64,000 nt of DNA, taken from positions 1,240,001 to 1,304,000 of the forward strand of contig OZ240237.1 in the NCBI GenBank assembly GCA_965198025.1. The letters are read 5' to 3'. The notes under the pieces are model-generated. The model did no database searches. It saw nothing but the letters and a program-made list of their open reading frames with translations, and was not told the DNA's origin. Within the stretch, counting starts at the first letter, position 1. Each line of letters opens with the position of its first letter. Position numbers and translations under genes: made by a program. This document shows, piece after piece, positions 44,149 to 53,289 of the stretch. Source of the stretch: CAYWWM01 sp965198025 (GTDB lineage Bacteria; Acidobacteriota; Terriglobia; 2-12-FULL-54-10).

Positions 44149-44876
44149 TACTTGCGCCCCCTCGCTGCGACCTGTTTAATGAAATAATCAACCAGCTCAG
44201 AAGAGGAATTGTCCATCTCAACGTCACACGACTCCACCTTATTGGTGAAATAGTTGTATGCCCAGACAGCCGGGATGGCCACGAACAAGCCTAGGGCTGT
44301 GGCTACAAGCGCCTCGGAAATTCCGCCAGCGACCGCGGCGAGCCCGGTGGCCTGCTGCTCGGAGATGCCCTTGAAGGCGTTGATGATGCCAACCACGGTC
44401 CCGAACAAGCCCACGAACGGAGCAGTCGACCCGATGGTGGCCAATCCGCTCAACCCGCGCTTCAGCTCGGCGTGGACAATGGCGGAAGCCCGCTCCAGGG
44501 AGCGCTTGGAGGACTCGATTTCCTCGCCCGAGAGTTCCGCGCTTGCCTGATGCGCCTGATATTCCTGTAGACCGGCCGTCACAACCTTTGCGAGGTGGGA
44601 CTTTTTATGACGCTGGGCAACCCGGACGGCTTCATCCAATTTGCCCTCGCGCAGTGCTCCGGCGACCAGAGGCGCAAAAGTGTGGGACTGCTTTCTAGCG
44701 GCCGAAAACGCGAGGTAGCGGTCAATCATGACGCCGGCCGACCACGCCGACATCAAGAACAGGATGACAACCACCGCTTTCGCTGCGAATCCCATCTGTC
44801 TCCACATCGAGAGCACGTCCCAGCCTATTGCTGCTTCCTGCAACAACCACATTCCATACAAGTAAACGTTTGCCAT
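44148..44876 (-). CDS. MotA/TolQ/ExbB proton channel protein
   Basis: 242 residues, three membrane helices: one near the N-terminus (AAKAVVVILFLMSAWSAGVM) and two in the conserved C-terminal block GLATIGSTAPFVGLFGTVVG and LGLFVAIPAVWAYNYFTNKV, with the family-defining G-x-x-x-T-A-P-x-x-G-L-x-G-T-V pattern. It forms the pentameric proton channel with ExbD. Gene order is tonB, exbB, exbD, exbD, TPR lipoprotein. Confidence 0.94.
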   Translation of the reverse strand: MANVYLYGMWLLQEAAIGWDVLSMWRQMGFAAKAVVVILFLMSAWSAGVMIDRYLAFSAARKQSHTFAPLVAGALREGKLDEAVRVAQRHKKSHLAKVVTAGLQEYQAHQASAELSGEEIESSKRSLERASAIVHAELKRGLSGLATIGSTAPFVGLFGTVVGIINAFKGISEQQATGLAAVAGGISEALVATALGLFVAIPAVWAYNYFTNKVESCDVEMDNSSSELVDYFIKQVAARGRK

Positions 44877-44948
44877 GTTCTCCCCTTTTCTCGTGTTCTG
44901 AAGCTGGAGCTTCAGTTTCTCAAAAAATTCAAACCCAAGCGGAAGCTG

Positions 44949-45707
44949 TTACCCGCCAAGAGTAAAGTTCACGTCGATGGTCGTAATCACTTCGACAGCG
45001 ACGCCGTTCAACATAGTTGGTTGATAGCGCCACTGCTGCACAGCCTGGAGGGCGGCCTGTACCAGCAGCGGATGGCCGCTGATGACCTGCAATTCTTCGA
45101 TAACTCCATCGCGGTTAATGACGGCTTCCAGGCGCACCGTGCCCTGGACTCTGGCCTGCCGCGCCAGCGGAGGATACTGGGGCCGGGCCTGGTTAACCAG
45201 GCGCGCTGACTGAACCTGTCCTCCGACTCGGACACGCTCTGGCGGCGGTGGCGGCGGTGGCGGTGGTGGCGGTGGTGGTGGCGGCGGCGGGGGCGGCGGC
45301 GCGGCATCGAGTATGCCGCCAAGAAGTCCATCTGCTGCTCCCCCGGGAATCCCGGTACCTCCGATCACGCCTCCCACAGGTCCCGGCGGCGGAAGAGGAT
45401 CCTCAACAATCCGCGCCACTTCCCTTGGGATTGCGGTGGGCTGCACCATCTCCTGCGGTTGTTGGAAGACCCGCGGCTGCACCCGAACTTGTTGCACCGG
45501 GGCCGGCGGCGGCGGCGGTGGTGGCGGCGGCGGCGGCGCCATCAACATGGTCAACATCTGCGTCGCAGGCAGCGCCTCCGTATAGATCAAGGGAATCAGG
45601 ATCATTACCGTCAGAATTACAGACTGCACGACGAAGGAAACGGCAACCGTCCACCCCTTCTTGGTTTTTCCTCGGCCTCCCTGTTCCAGCAAGCTATCTT
45701 CAAACAT
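44949..45707 (-). CDS. TonB-family energy transducer
   Basis: 252 residues. A short cytoplasmic N-terminus and one membrane anchor (WTVAVSFVVQSVILTVMILI) lead to a periplasmic region with two proline runs (one of about 12 and one of 20 residues, from a GGC/GGT-rich simple repeat in the DNA). The C-terminal TonB fold is seen in RPQYPPLARQARVQGTVRLE, VINRDGVIEELQVISGHPLL and ALQAVQQWRYQPTMLNG. It passes energy from ExbBD to outer-membrane receptors. It is the first gene of the cluster, with a candidate promoter 80 bases upstream. The trinucleotide-rich tract could vary in length. Confidence 0.92.
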   Translation of the reverse strand: MFEDSLLEQGGRGKTKKGWTVAVSFVVQSVILTVMILIPLIYTEALPATQMLTMLMAPPPPPPPPPPPAPVQQVRVQPRVFQQPQEMVQPTAIPREVARIVEDPLPPPGPVGGVIGGTGIPGGAADGLLGGILDAAPPPPPPPPPPPPPPPPPPPPERVRVGGQVQSARLVNQARPQYPPLARQARVQGTVRLEAVINRDGVIEELQVISGHPLLVQAALQAVQQWRYQPTMLNGVAVEVITTIDVNFTLGG

Positions 45708-45787
45708 GACTATGCCCCCACTGATTTCTGGAAAACGGAAGGTACCCCTTCAAACTGCTTCCGTTCCTGATCCTGCCCGGTAGCATT

Positions 45788-45816
45788 ATGCTATCCCCGG
45801 TCCATTTGAATTGCAA
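45788..45816 (-). promoter_or_regulatory. candidate promoter of the tonB-exbBD operon
   Basis: On the minus strand TTGCAA (45811-45816), 17-base spacer, TAGCAT (45788-45793). The -10 is part of an odd palindrome TAGCATTATGCTA (45781-45793), which could be an operator. Confidence 0.4.
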
Positions 45817-45898
45817 TATCTTAATTCGCAAATTTTTAGCCAGGGCCTATGGTAGCGCTCCGCTGCATTTCTGGCAAGCTGGTTTCCCCGCTCCCGGC

Positions 45899-47113
45899 TC
45901 AGGCTTTGGCCCCCACTCGAACCTTTTCGCGCTTCACCTTGGGGAGTTCCCGGCCAGCCCGTGCGAGAACTCCGCCGCGGCGGTTGCGCTGCTTGTACTC
46001 CTGCCAACTGACGACCAAGGGACTGGCGACCCCGACCGAAGAATAGGTGCCCACGATAATGCCCACGACGAGCGTGAACGCAAAACCGTTCAGCACCTCG
46101 CCTCCAAACAGGAAGAGGGACAGAACGGTTAGAAAAGCGAGACCGCTGGTTAGGACGGTCCGGCTCAGCGTCTGATTGATGCTCATGTTGGCGACATGGG
46201 AAAACTTTTCCCGCCGCATCAGGCGGACGTTTTCCCGGATGCGGTCGAACACGACAATGGTGTCGTTGACGGAAAATCCCACCAGCGTGAGCAGCGAGGC
46301 AATGATCGTCAGGCTGATCTCCCGTTCGAACAGGGAGAGGAACCCCACGGTGATGACGACATCGTGCAGGACGGCGAGGACGGCGGCGAGACCATAAATC
46401 CATTCGAAGCGGAACGCAATATAGACCAGCATGCTGCCGAGGCCGAGCAGCGTGGCCAGCAAGGCCTGCCGCCGTAGGGTAGCGCCCACCTTCGGCCCAA
46501 CCAGTTCGACATTGCGGACCACGAAGTCGGGCAGCGAGTAGCCGTCTTCAAAGGCCTGAGTGATTTGCGGCGTGACGCCCTCCACCTGGTTCAGATCGGA
46601 AAACTGCTCGATCAGCCCGCTGCGCGGCGGGGCATCGCGGAAAGCAACCACGCGCTCTGCAGCGGTTCGCGCCAGCCCGGCTTCGATCCCGGCTGTGACT
46701 AGATAGTCGGCTAAGCTGGCGGTGCCGGCCTCATGCCAACTGGGCTTGTCGCTGGCGCCGAATTCCTCCGCGAGCGCGCTGACAATCGCCTCGCGCCCGG
46801 CGTCCAGGTTGGTTTCGCTATCGGCGCTCAAATCCAGCCCGATCAGGATCTCGTTGTCGGCAGCGGCTCCGAACTGCTGCAAGGTGACCTCCCCCAGGCC
46901 ACGTGCGCCCAATGCGTCGCGAATGCGGTCGAGCGGCGGCGCATTCCGGAACTTTACATCCACCATCGTGCCGCCCCGGAAGTCAATTCCGTAACGCGGG
47001 CCTCCTTTGGCCAGCAGGGAGGCGATTCCCGCCGTGCTCAGGACAATGGAGACAAGAATGAAATACCACTTCTTGCTGATCCAATCGATCTTTGGATTTT
47101 GAAAGAATTCCAT
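45899..47113 (-). CDS. secF: protein translocase subunit SecF
   Basis: 404 residues, somewhat longer than E. coli SecF because of an extended periplasmic region. First membrane helix KWYFILVSIVLSTAGIASLL, then GGPRYGIDFRGGTMVDVKFR (SecD/F head domain), and the C-terminal five-helix bundle with FSVNDTIVVFDRIRENVRLM and MSINQTLSRTVLTSGLAFLT. With SecD it uses the proton gradient to help pull exported proteins across the membrane. It lies 37 bases after secD in the same operon. Confidence 0.96.
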   Translation of the reverse strand: MEFFQNPKIDWISKKWYFILVSIVLSTAGIASLLAKGGPRYGIDFRGGTMVDVKFRNAPPLDRIRDALGARGLGEVTLQQFGAAADNEILIGLDLSADSETNLDAGREAIVSALAEEFGASDKPSWHEAGTASLADYLVTAGIEAGLARTAAERVVAFRDAPPRSGLIEQFSDLNQVEGVTPQITQAFEDGYSLPDFVVRNVELVGPKVGATLRRQALLATLLGLGSMLVYIAFRFEWIYGLAAVLAVLHDVVITVGFLSLFEREISLTIIASLLTLVGFSVNDTIVVFDRIRENVRLMRREKFSHVANMSINQTLSRTVLTSGLAFLTVLSLFLFGGEVLNGFAFTLVVGIIVGTYSSVGVASPLVVSWQEYKQRNRRGGVLARAGRELPKVKREKVRVGAKA

Positions 47114-47150
47114 GCTTCAACAAGTCGGAGGCGCGCCCTGTGCGTTCACA

Positions 47151-48770
47151 CTAGATACTCAGAGCAACGTGTCTCTGCCGACGGGACAAAATATAATCAA
47201 ACATCGTACGAGATACAAATACCGCGGTGAACAGATTGGCGGCCAAGCCGATGCTCAGCGTGACCGCAAACCCCTTGACTGGCCCCGTCCCGAACAGGAA
47301 CAGGAAGAAGGCGGCGATGATGGTCGTGGTGTTCGTATCAATAATGGTCAACAGCGCTTTGCCGAATCCTGAATCCACGGCGGAGACGGGCGTCTTGCCC
47401 GAGCGCAATTCTTCGCGGATTCGCTCGAACACCAATACATTGGCATCCACCGCCATACCGATGGTCAGGATGATTCCGGCAATCCCCGGGAGTGTCAAGG
47501 TGGCGCTGATGTAGCCGAGCACCGCCAGCAGGATGACGATGTTCAGCAGCAGCGCGATGACGGCGTTCACGCCGGCCATGCGGTAATAGATCAACATGAC
47601 AATGACGACCGCGATAAATCCCGCCAGTGAGGCGGACAGTCCGGCCCGGATCGAATCCGCGCCGAGTGACGGGCCGACCGTGCGCTCCTCCAGGTACTGC
47701 ATGGAGGCCGGAAGGGCACCGGCCCGCAGCACCAGCGACAGATCGTTGGCCCGCTGCTGGGAGAACCGGCCGGTGATACGTCCCGAATCGGTGATGCGGC
47801 TCTGGATAGTAGCGACGGACTGAATCTTACCGTCGAGGACGACGGCCAAGGCGTTCCCGATGTTCTGTTCCGTAAATTCCCCGAAGCGCCGCGCGCCGTC
47901 TGCGCCGAGCGTAAAGTCGACCTGCGGGCGGTTGTTTTCATCCCGGCCCGGGCGCGCGTTGCGCAGGTCGCGCCCTGTGATGGCAGGGACGCGCCCCACC
48001 AGGTACCACTGATTCCCTGTCACCACTGCGCCCGTATCCGGCGGCTCGACCGACTCCATCAGCTCGGTTCCCACGGGCAAGACTCCGTTGTGCGCGGCCA
48101 GTCCCTGCTGCCTCGAAAAATAGGGGCCGCCCTGCACACGCTTGATTTCGAGCAGAGCCGTGGTCTGCATAATTTCCTTGACGCGGGCCGGATCGTCCAC
48201 GCCGGGCAACTGCACCAGGATTTCAAACTCGCCCTGGCCGCGCTCCTGGATGGTGGGCTCGCTCACGCCCAGGCTGTCCACCCGGTTGCGAATGGTTTCC
48301 ACGGATTGATTGAGCGTCTGCTGTTTGATTTGAGCGAGTGCCAGCGGCCGCAAACTCAGGCGATAGGCGCCGGATTCAGTCGGCTGGTACATCCAGTTGA
48401 ATTCCGTTTCGTCGATGGCCTGGCGAAACGCCGTGGTCTGGTCCACAGGGATGCCCTGCACCTCAATGCCGCCGTCTGAGTAAATGTCGGCGGCGTCGAT
48501 GCGGGTGAGGGCTGCGTAGGGAATCTGGCGTGCCTGCAAGGTGGTCCGCAGCCGTTCAATAGTCTGGTCCGCTTCGGCGTTGATGGCGTCATGGACGTTG
48601 ACTTGCAGCACGAGGTGGGTTCCGCCCTGCAGGTCGAGACCCAGCCGAATGCGATCTTCCGCATTCTGGCGCATTTCGGTTGCCGAGGTGGGCAGGCCAA
48701 TCACGCCCACGATGCTCGCCAGCACCACCGCAGCGATCAAGATCGCCCTGTTACGCAAGTTCTTGGACAT
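47151..48770 (-). CDS. secD: protein translocase subunit SecD
   Basis: 539 residues: an N-terminal helix (LIAAVVLASIVGVIGLP), the LGLDLQGGTHLVLQV segment, the P1 periplasmic domain with LGVSEPTIQERGQGEFEILV, the P1-base VDFTLGADGARRFGEFTEQN, and six C-terminal membrane helices including GIAGIILTIGMAVDANVLVF and ERIREELRSGKTPVSAVDSG. Partner of SecF and YajC at SecYEG. It starts 3 bases after the yajC stop; the order tgt-yajC-secD-secF is widely conserved. Confidence 0.97.
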   Translation of the reverse strand: MSKNLRNRAILIAAVVLASIVGVIGLPTSATEMRQNAEDRIRLGLDLQGGTHLVLQVNVHDAINAEADQTIERLRTTLQARQIPYAALTRIDAADIYSDGGIEVQGIPVDQTTAFRQAIDETEFNWMYQPTESGAYRLSLRPLALAQIKQQTLNQSVETIRNRVDSLGVSEPTIQERGQGEFEILVQLPGVDDPARVKEIMQTTALLEIKRVQGGPYFSRQQGLAAHNGVLPVGTELMESVEPPDTGAVVTGNQWYLVGRVPAITGRDLRNARPGRDENNRPQVDFTLGADGARRFGEFTEQNIGNALAVVLDGKIQSVATIQSRITDSGRITGRFSQQRANDLSLVLRAGALPASMQYLEERTVGPSLGADSIRAGLSASLAGFIAVVIVMLIYYRMAGVNAVIALLLNIVILLAVLGYISATLTLPGIAGIILTIGMAVDANVLVFERIREELRSGKTPVSAVDSGFGKALLTIIDTNTTTIIAAFFLFLFGTGPVKGFAVTLSIGLAANLFTAVFVSRTMFDYILSRRQRHVALSI

Positions 48771-48773
48771 ACC

Positions 48774-49142
48774 CTACTTCGCCTCCTCTTCGGGTCGCTC
48801 CACCCCTTCGACTGCGCTCCGCGATACCTCTAGTCTGACCTGTTCGGGTGGAATCCGCAAGATGATTGCGTCCTCCTTTTCGCGTAAGCCGACGATGGTC
48901 CCGCGGATGCCGCCGCGCGTGATCACACGGTCGCCGTTCTTGAGGTCGGCCAACATCTGCCGATGCCGCTGCTGCTGCTTCTGCTGGGGTCGGAACACGA
49001 TAAAGTAGAAGACCAAGCCGATGCTCACAAACGTGAACAGCAGGCCGGTGAGGCTGCCACCGCCTTGCGCTTGGAGTAAGAAAAAGGCTACGTTCAATTT
49101 CGGCGCACGCTCTCTTCTACTGGCTGCTGGGCCGCCAAACAC
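48774..49142 (-). CDS. yajC: preprotein translocase subunit YajC
   Basis: Small single-span membrane protein accessory to SecDF. The helix is LTGLLFTFVSIGLVFYFIVF, followed by the family motif RPQQKQQQRHRQMLADLKNG and DRVITRGGIRGTIVGL. The first usable start at 49142 (GTG) gives 122 residues; a TTG at 49097 (MNVAFFLLQAQGGG) gives 107 residues and matches the usual YajC N-terminus better. Neither has a strong ribosome-binding site. Confidence 0.92.
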   Translation of the reverse strand: MFGGPAASRRERAPKLNVAFFLLQAQGGGSLTGLLFTFVSIGLVFYFIVFRPQQKQQQRHRQMLADLKNGDRVITRGGIRGTIVGLREKEDAIILRIPPEQVRLEVSRSAVEGVERPEEEAK

Positions 49143-49164
49143 AAGCTTTCGCTCCGGCTATCGC

Positions 49165-50319
49165 CTATGGTACCTCCCCTTGCAACCGTGAGCGGAAGTC
49201 GTCCGAGAAACGGGAAAAGTCACCAGCGGCGATAGTCTGCCGAATCCGCCGCATAGTGTCAAGATAAAAGTAAATGTTGTGCGCGGTGTTGAGCGTCTTG
49301 CCCAGCATTTCACCAGCGATGAACAGGTGCCGCAGATAAGCCCGCGAATAACGGCGACAGGCGGGGCAGCCGCATGACTCATCCACCGGGCGCGGGTCGC
49401 GAGCGTAGCGCGTCTGCCGGATGTGCATCCTGCCTTGCGAGGTGAACAACAGCCCGTTTCGCCCGTTGCGTGTCGGCAGCACGCAGTCCATCATGTCCAC
49501 ACCCAGCGCCACGTAAAGGGGCAACTCTTCGGGGAGCCCGACGCCCATCACGTAGCGGGGTTTGTCTTGCGGGAGATACTGTTCGGCCGCCGCGACCATC
49601 TCGAAGGTCAATGGCCGCGCCTCGCCTACCGAGAGACCGCCGATGGCGTAGCCAGGGAATTCCATTTCAACCAGCTGCCGCGCGCATTCGCTCCGCAGGT
49701 CCGCTTGGGTTCCGCCCTGCACGATTCCGAATAGAGCGCCCTGATGAATTGCATCGATTCGACCATTGCCTTCCGCCAGCGTCTTCCAGGTCCGCTGCGA
49801 CTGGGCCGCCCAGGCAGTGGTCCGGCTCATGGCTTTCTGCGCGGTCACGGCGCTGGCTGGGAACTCAGTGCACTCATCGAGCGGCATCACGATGTCCGAG
49901 CCGAAGCTGGCCTGAATCTCGACTGCGCGCGCGGGCGTCAGCATGTGCAGCGAGCCGTCGAGGTGCGACCGAAAGCGCACGCCGTCGTCGGTGATGTCGC
50001 GCAGTGCCGCCAGGCTGAACACCTGGTATCCCCCACTGTCCGTAAGGATGGGCCGCTCCCAGGACATGAACCGGTGCAGCCCGCCCATCTCGCGGATCAC
50101 CTGCTCGCCTGGACGCAGATATAGATGATAGGTATTGGCCAGAACGATCTGCGCGCCCAGGTCTTCGAGCGCTTCCTGCGTCAACCCTTTCACCGTCCCT
50201 AACGTCCCGATCGGCATGAACACCGGCGTCTCGACCTCGCCATGCGCCGTTCGCAGAACGCCGGTGCGCGCCTTGGTTCCGTGATCCCGGTGGGTGACAG
50301 TGAATTCGAAGGATGGCAT
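49165..50319 (-). CDS. tgt: queuine tRNA-ribosyltransferase
   Basis: 384 residues from the ATG at 50319 (MPSFEFTVTHRDHGTKARTG); the frame stays open for 93 codons further upstream, but that part does not resemble the family. Tgt exchanges G34 for a queuosine precursor in GUN-anticodon tRNAs. Active-site regions: PILTDSGGYQVFSLAALR, FGIVQGGTQADLRSECARQL, YVMGVGLPEELPLYVALGVD and MMDCVLPTRNGRNGLLFTSQ (catalytic Asp). The zinc site is CGCPACRRYSRAYLRHLF with a downstream His. Last residues RSRLQGEVP. Confidence 0.96.
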   Translation of the reverse strand: MPSFEFTVTHRDHGTKARTGVLRTAHGEVETPVFMPIGTLGTVKGLTQEALEDLGAQIVLANTYHLYLRPGEQVIREMGGLHRFMSWERPILTDSGGYQVFSLAALRDITDDGVRFRSHLDGSLHMLTPARAVEIQASFGSDIVMPLDECTEFPASAVTAQKAMSRTTAWAAQSQRTWKTLAEGNGRIDAIHQGALFGIVQGGTQADLRSECARQLVEMEFPGYAIGGLSVGEARPLTFEMVAAAEQYLPQDKPRYVMGVGLPEELPLYVALGVDMMDCVLPTRNGRNGLLFTSQGRMHIRQTRYARDPRPVDESCGCPACRRYSRAYLRHLFIAGEMLGKTLNTAHNIYFYLDTMRRIRQTIAAGDFSRFSDDFRSRLQGEVP

Positions 50320-50610
50320 TGGCGGGGGTGAAGTGGAAGCAATCAATGGTTTGTGGAGCAGTAGCTTTCGATTTCCTCCGGAGGAAGCGGCCGCCCTTCG
50401 TTTCGCTGGATGGCTAGAAAATATTCCACGCTGCAGGCATGTTCTCGCATGGCGCGAGACACCTCCCAGTTTGGTCAAGCAGGAAAAATCAAAAGCAAAT
50501 GCGCGAGCGTTTTCTTCCTCACACAAACATGTTACAGGAATTGAATTCTGCCTCGCGAGGAAACCGTTGCAGGATCGATTCCCGTCGGCTGTTGACACGC
50601 GACACCTTCG

Positions 50611-51729
50611 CTACGCCGCTGCTTCCTGGTACAAGTCCATCACCTGGATAATCGAGCGCTCCCAACTGAAGCGTGCCAACTGCCGTCGGCCGCGCTCGCG
50701 CAACTCATTCCGCAGTTTGGGATCGAGCAAGACCTGTTGCACGCCCTTGGCGATGTCGAAGACGTTTTCCGGGTGGACCAGCACCGCGGCGTCGCCGACG
50801 ACCTCGGGGAGCGAGGAGACGTTCGACGTGACAACGGGCGTCCCTTGCGCCATGGCTTCGAGCGGCGGCAGGCCGAAGCCCTCATAGAGCGATGGAAAGA
50901 CGAAAACCTCGGCAGCCTGATAGAACACCCGCAGCGTCTCGATCGGAATATGCCCCAGGAAGCGCACGTGTTCCCGCATGCGCGTGCGCACGACGGTCTG
51001 GCGCAACTGCGGGTTCTCGCTCACCTGATCTCCGATGACGAGCAGCTTCAGCTTGTGGAACTGCGAATGCTCCTGCAGTTCGCCCCGGATGACGGCGAAG
51101 GCTTCGATCAGGCGGGGGATGTTCTTCTGCGGGCGGGCGCTGCCGACGTAGAGCAGGAACGGGTCCTTGACCTGATAGCGCTCCAGCACCAGGCGGCCTT
51201 CCTCGCGGCGGCTGGCGCGGATGAAGCGCTCGTCAATGGCGTTCTCGACGACCGTGATCTTGTCCGGTGAAACGGAGAACAGGTTTTCAATGTCCTGTTT
51301 GGTGGCGTGCGAGACAGCGACCAGCCGCGCAGCTCCGGCGAGGCTGCGCTGCGTCAGCCGGAAGCGCATGGTCTGCCGGAAGCCCTGCCGCGGCCCATAG
51401 AGAAAATTCGCCACGTCGTGGACGGTCATCAGATAACGGCAGGGAATCAGTGGGGCCAGCGCCAGGTGGGGGATATGCAGAAGGCCTACGCCGTAGGACT
51501 GGAGCAACCGGCGCAGCCGCATATGGCTCCACCAGGTATCGCTCGCGTCACACCAGCGGACGACCTCAAAGTTGTCCGGCAGAGCCGTTTCCGCGATGAT
51601 CTGCTCTTCATCGCCGAGCAGCAGGTAGCGGTTTTCGAGGTCGCGGGACGCTAGCGTCCGCACCAAGTTGCGGATGTAGGTGCCGACGCCGAAGTCGCCG
51701 ATGCGGCAGACGTTGATGGCGATCCTCAT
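50611..51729 (-). CDS. glycosyltransferase family 4 (group 1)
   Basis: 372 residues from the ATG at 51729 (MRIAINVCRIGDFGVGTYIR), where the glycine-rich acceptor loop sits at the N-terminus as expected; an in-frame earlier start adds only seven residues. GT-B fold: VSHATKQDIENLFSV and VVENAIDERFI close the N-domain, LLYVGSARPQKNIPRLIEAF opens the donor domain, and VFVFPSLYEGFGLPPLEAMA carries the EX7E retaining-transferase motif. Donor is a nucleotide sugar; the acceptor, probably a cell-surface glycan, is unknown. It lies between glyA and tgt, away from the polysaccharide cluster at 53-59 kb. Confidence 0.92.
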   Translation of the reverse strand: MRIAINVCRIGDFGVGTYIRNLVRTLASRDLENRYLLLGDEEQIIAETALPDNFEVVRWCDASDTWWSHMRLRRLLQSYGVGLLHIPHLALAPLIPCRYLMTVHDVANFLYGPRQGFRQTMRFRLTQRSLAGAARLVAVSHATKQDIENLFSVSPDKITVVENAIDERFIRASRREEGRLVLERYQVKDPFLLYVGSARPQKNIPRLIEAFAVIRGELQEHSQFHKLKLLVIGDQVSENPQLRQTVVRTRMREHVRFLGHIPIETLRVFYQAAEVFVFPSLYEGFGLPPLEAMAQGTPVVTSNVSSLPEVVGDAAVLVHPENVFDIAKGVQQVLLDPKLRNELRERGRRQLARFSWERSIIQVMDLYQEAAA

Positions 51730-51815
51730 AGCTTGACCCCCGCCCACCAAACACTGTCATCACCGAGGAGCGAATCGATATGTGGCTGTCGTTTCCAGAT
51801 CAGGGACCCGTACCT

Positions 51816-53147
51816 TCACCGCGCCGGGACTTCCGCACCCGCCATGGCGCGTTCCGGAACTGCCGCGCTGGGGTGCAGCCGCCAGCGGTAGAGCGGGAAC
51901 TCCCGGGCCAGCTCCAGCACTTGCCGTCGGACCTCCGCAATGCGCCCCTCGTTCTGCGAATCTCGCAGCACTTCAGCGATCCACCGGCCGATCTTGCGCA
52001 TCTCAGGTTCCTGCATGCCGCGCGTCGTCACGGCAGGTGTTCCGATGCGGATGCCGCTGGGATTCATCGGTTTGTTGGTGTCGAAGGGAATCGTGTTCTT
52101 GTTGACCGTGATGTTGGCGCGGCCGAGAGAGTCTTCCGCCTCGCGGCCCTTCAGCCCTTTCGAGAACACGTCGACGAGCATCAGGTGGGTGTCAGTACCG
52201 TTTGAGACGACGTGATAGCCTTCCTGCATCAAAGTCTCGGCAAGCGCACGTGCGTTGGCCTGAATCTGTTTCTGGTAATCGCGGAACTCGGGCTGCATGG
52301 CTTCGCGGAAGCAGACCGCTTTGGCTGCGATCATGTGCACCAGCGGGCCGCCTTGCATCCTGGGAAAGACTACCTTGTCAATCGCGGCAGCGTGCTGCGC
52401 CTTTGAAAGGATCATTCCGGCGCGAGGTCCGCGCAAGGTCTTGTGCGTCGTGGTCGTTACCACGTCAGCATGCGGCACCGGGCTGGGGTGAATCCCCGCC
52501 GCCACCAGACCGGCGAAGTGCGCCATATCCACCATCAGAAACGCCCCGACTTTGTCACAGATGGCGCGCATCCGCGGGAAGTCGATGATCCGTGAATATG
52601 CCGTGGCTCCCGCCACGATCAGTTTCGGTTTCTTTTCGACGGCCTCGCGCTCGAGCTCGTCGTAGTCAATCGTCTCGGTGTCTTTGCGCACGCCATAGGG
52701 AACCACGGTGTAGGTCTTACCGGAGAAGTTGACTGGACTGCCGTGCGTGAGGTGCCCGCCATGCGAGAGGTTCATGCCGCAGATCACGTCGCCGGGCTGC
52801 AGAAGCGCCGCGTAGGCCGCCATGTTGGCCTGGCTGCCGGCGTGCGGCTGGACGTTGGCGTGCTCGGCGCCGAAGAGCTGCTTGGCACGGTCGCGCGCCA
52901 GATTCTCGACGCGGTCCGCCCACTCGCATCCACCGTAGTAGCGTTTCGCGGGATAGCCCTCGGCGTACTTGTTAGTAAAGACCGAGCCCATCGCTTCGAG
53001 CACTGCCTGCGAGACGAAGTTTTCGCTGGCGATCAGTTCCAGGCTTTCGTGCTGGCGTTCCGTCTCGCCTCGAATCGCGTCCGCGATCTCGGGGTCCATC
53101 TCGGCCAGCGGCCGTGCCATCCGTTCTGCTGCAATCTTTTCGTTCAC
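51816..53147 (-). CDS. glyA: serine hydroxymethyltransferase
   Basis: PLP enzyme interconverting serine and glycine with tetrahydrofolate. 443 residues from the GTG at 53147, chosen because AAGGAGA precedes it by about 6 bases; the first 15 codons of the longer open frame are not conserved. Motifs: LELIASENFVSQAVLEAMGS, NKYAEGYPAKRYYGGCEWAD, ANVQPHAGSQANMAAYAALL, VDMAHFAGLVAAG and the PLP-lysine segment VVTTTTHKTLRGPRAGMIL. The C-terminus is slightly extended. It provides one-carbon units and glycine. Confidence 0.96.
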   Translation of the reverse strand: MNEKIAAERMARPLAEMDPEIADAIRGETERQHESLELIASENFVSQAVLEAMGSVFTNKYAEGYPAKRYYGGCEWADRVENLARDRAKQLFGAEHANVQPHAGSQANMAAYAALLQPGDVICGMNLSHGGHLTHGSPVNFSGKTYTVVPYGVRKDTETIDYDELEREAVEKKPKLIVAGATAYSRIIDFPRMRAICDKVGAFLMVDMAHFAGLVAAGIHPSPVPHADVVTTTTHKTLRGPRAGMILSKAQHAAAIDKVVFPRMQGGPLVHMIAAKAVCFREAMQPEFRDYQKQIQANARALAETLMQEGYHVVSNGTDTHLMLVDVFSKGLKGREAEDSLGRANITVNKNTIPFDTNKPMNPSGIRIGTPAVTTRGMQEPEMRKIGRWIAEVLRDSQNEGRIAEVRRQVLELAREFPLYRWRLHPSAAVPERAMAGAEVPAR

Positions 53148-53251
53148 GAAACGTCTCCTTGGTTCCAACGTCGGGTTCCCGTTCCAGCCCAAGTATACAC
53201 CCAGGTTGACCTCGACAAGGACTCCGGACCGGCGGAGCAGGGGGCTCCCGT

Positions 53252-53279
53252 TTGCGGCGGCTGCCCTCTACTGTAATAT
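53252..53279 (+). promoter_or_regulatory. promoter upstream of the polysaccharide cluster
   Basis: TTGCGG (53252-53257), 16-base spacer, TAATAT (53274-53279), only 10 bases before the ATG at 53290. If used, the transcript would be nearly leaderless for that ATG, or the ATG at 53323 is the real start. Confidence 0.35.
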
Positions 53280-53289
53280 AAGGAATAGC

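Noticed and set aside
53148..53289. Possible glycine or folate riboswitch before glyA
   Set aside because: The interval is short, and I see no conserved riboswitch core; the ribosome-binding site directly follows ordinary sequence.
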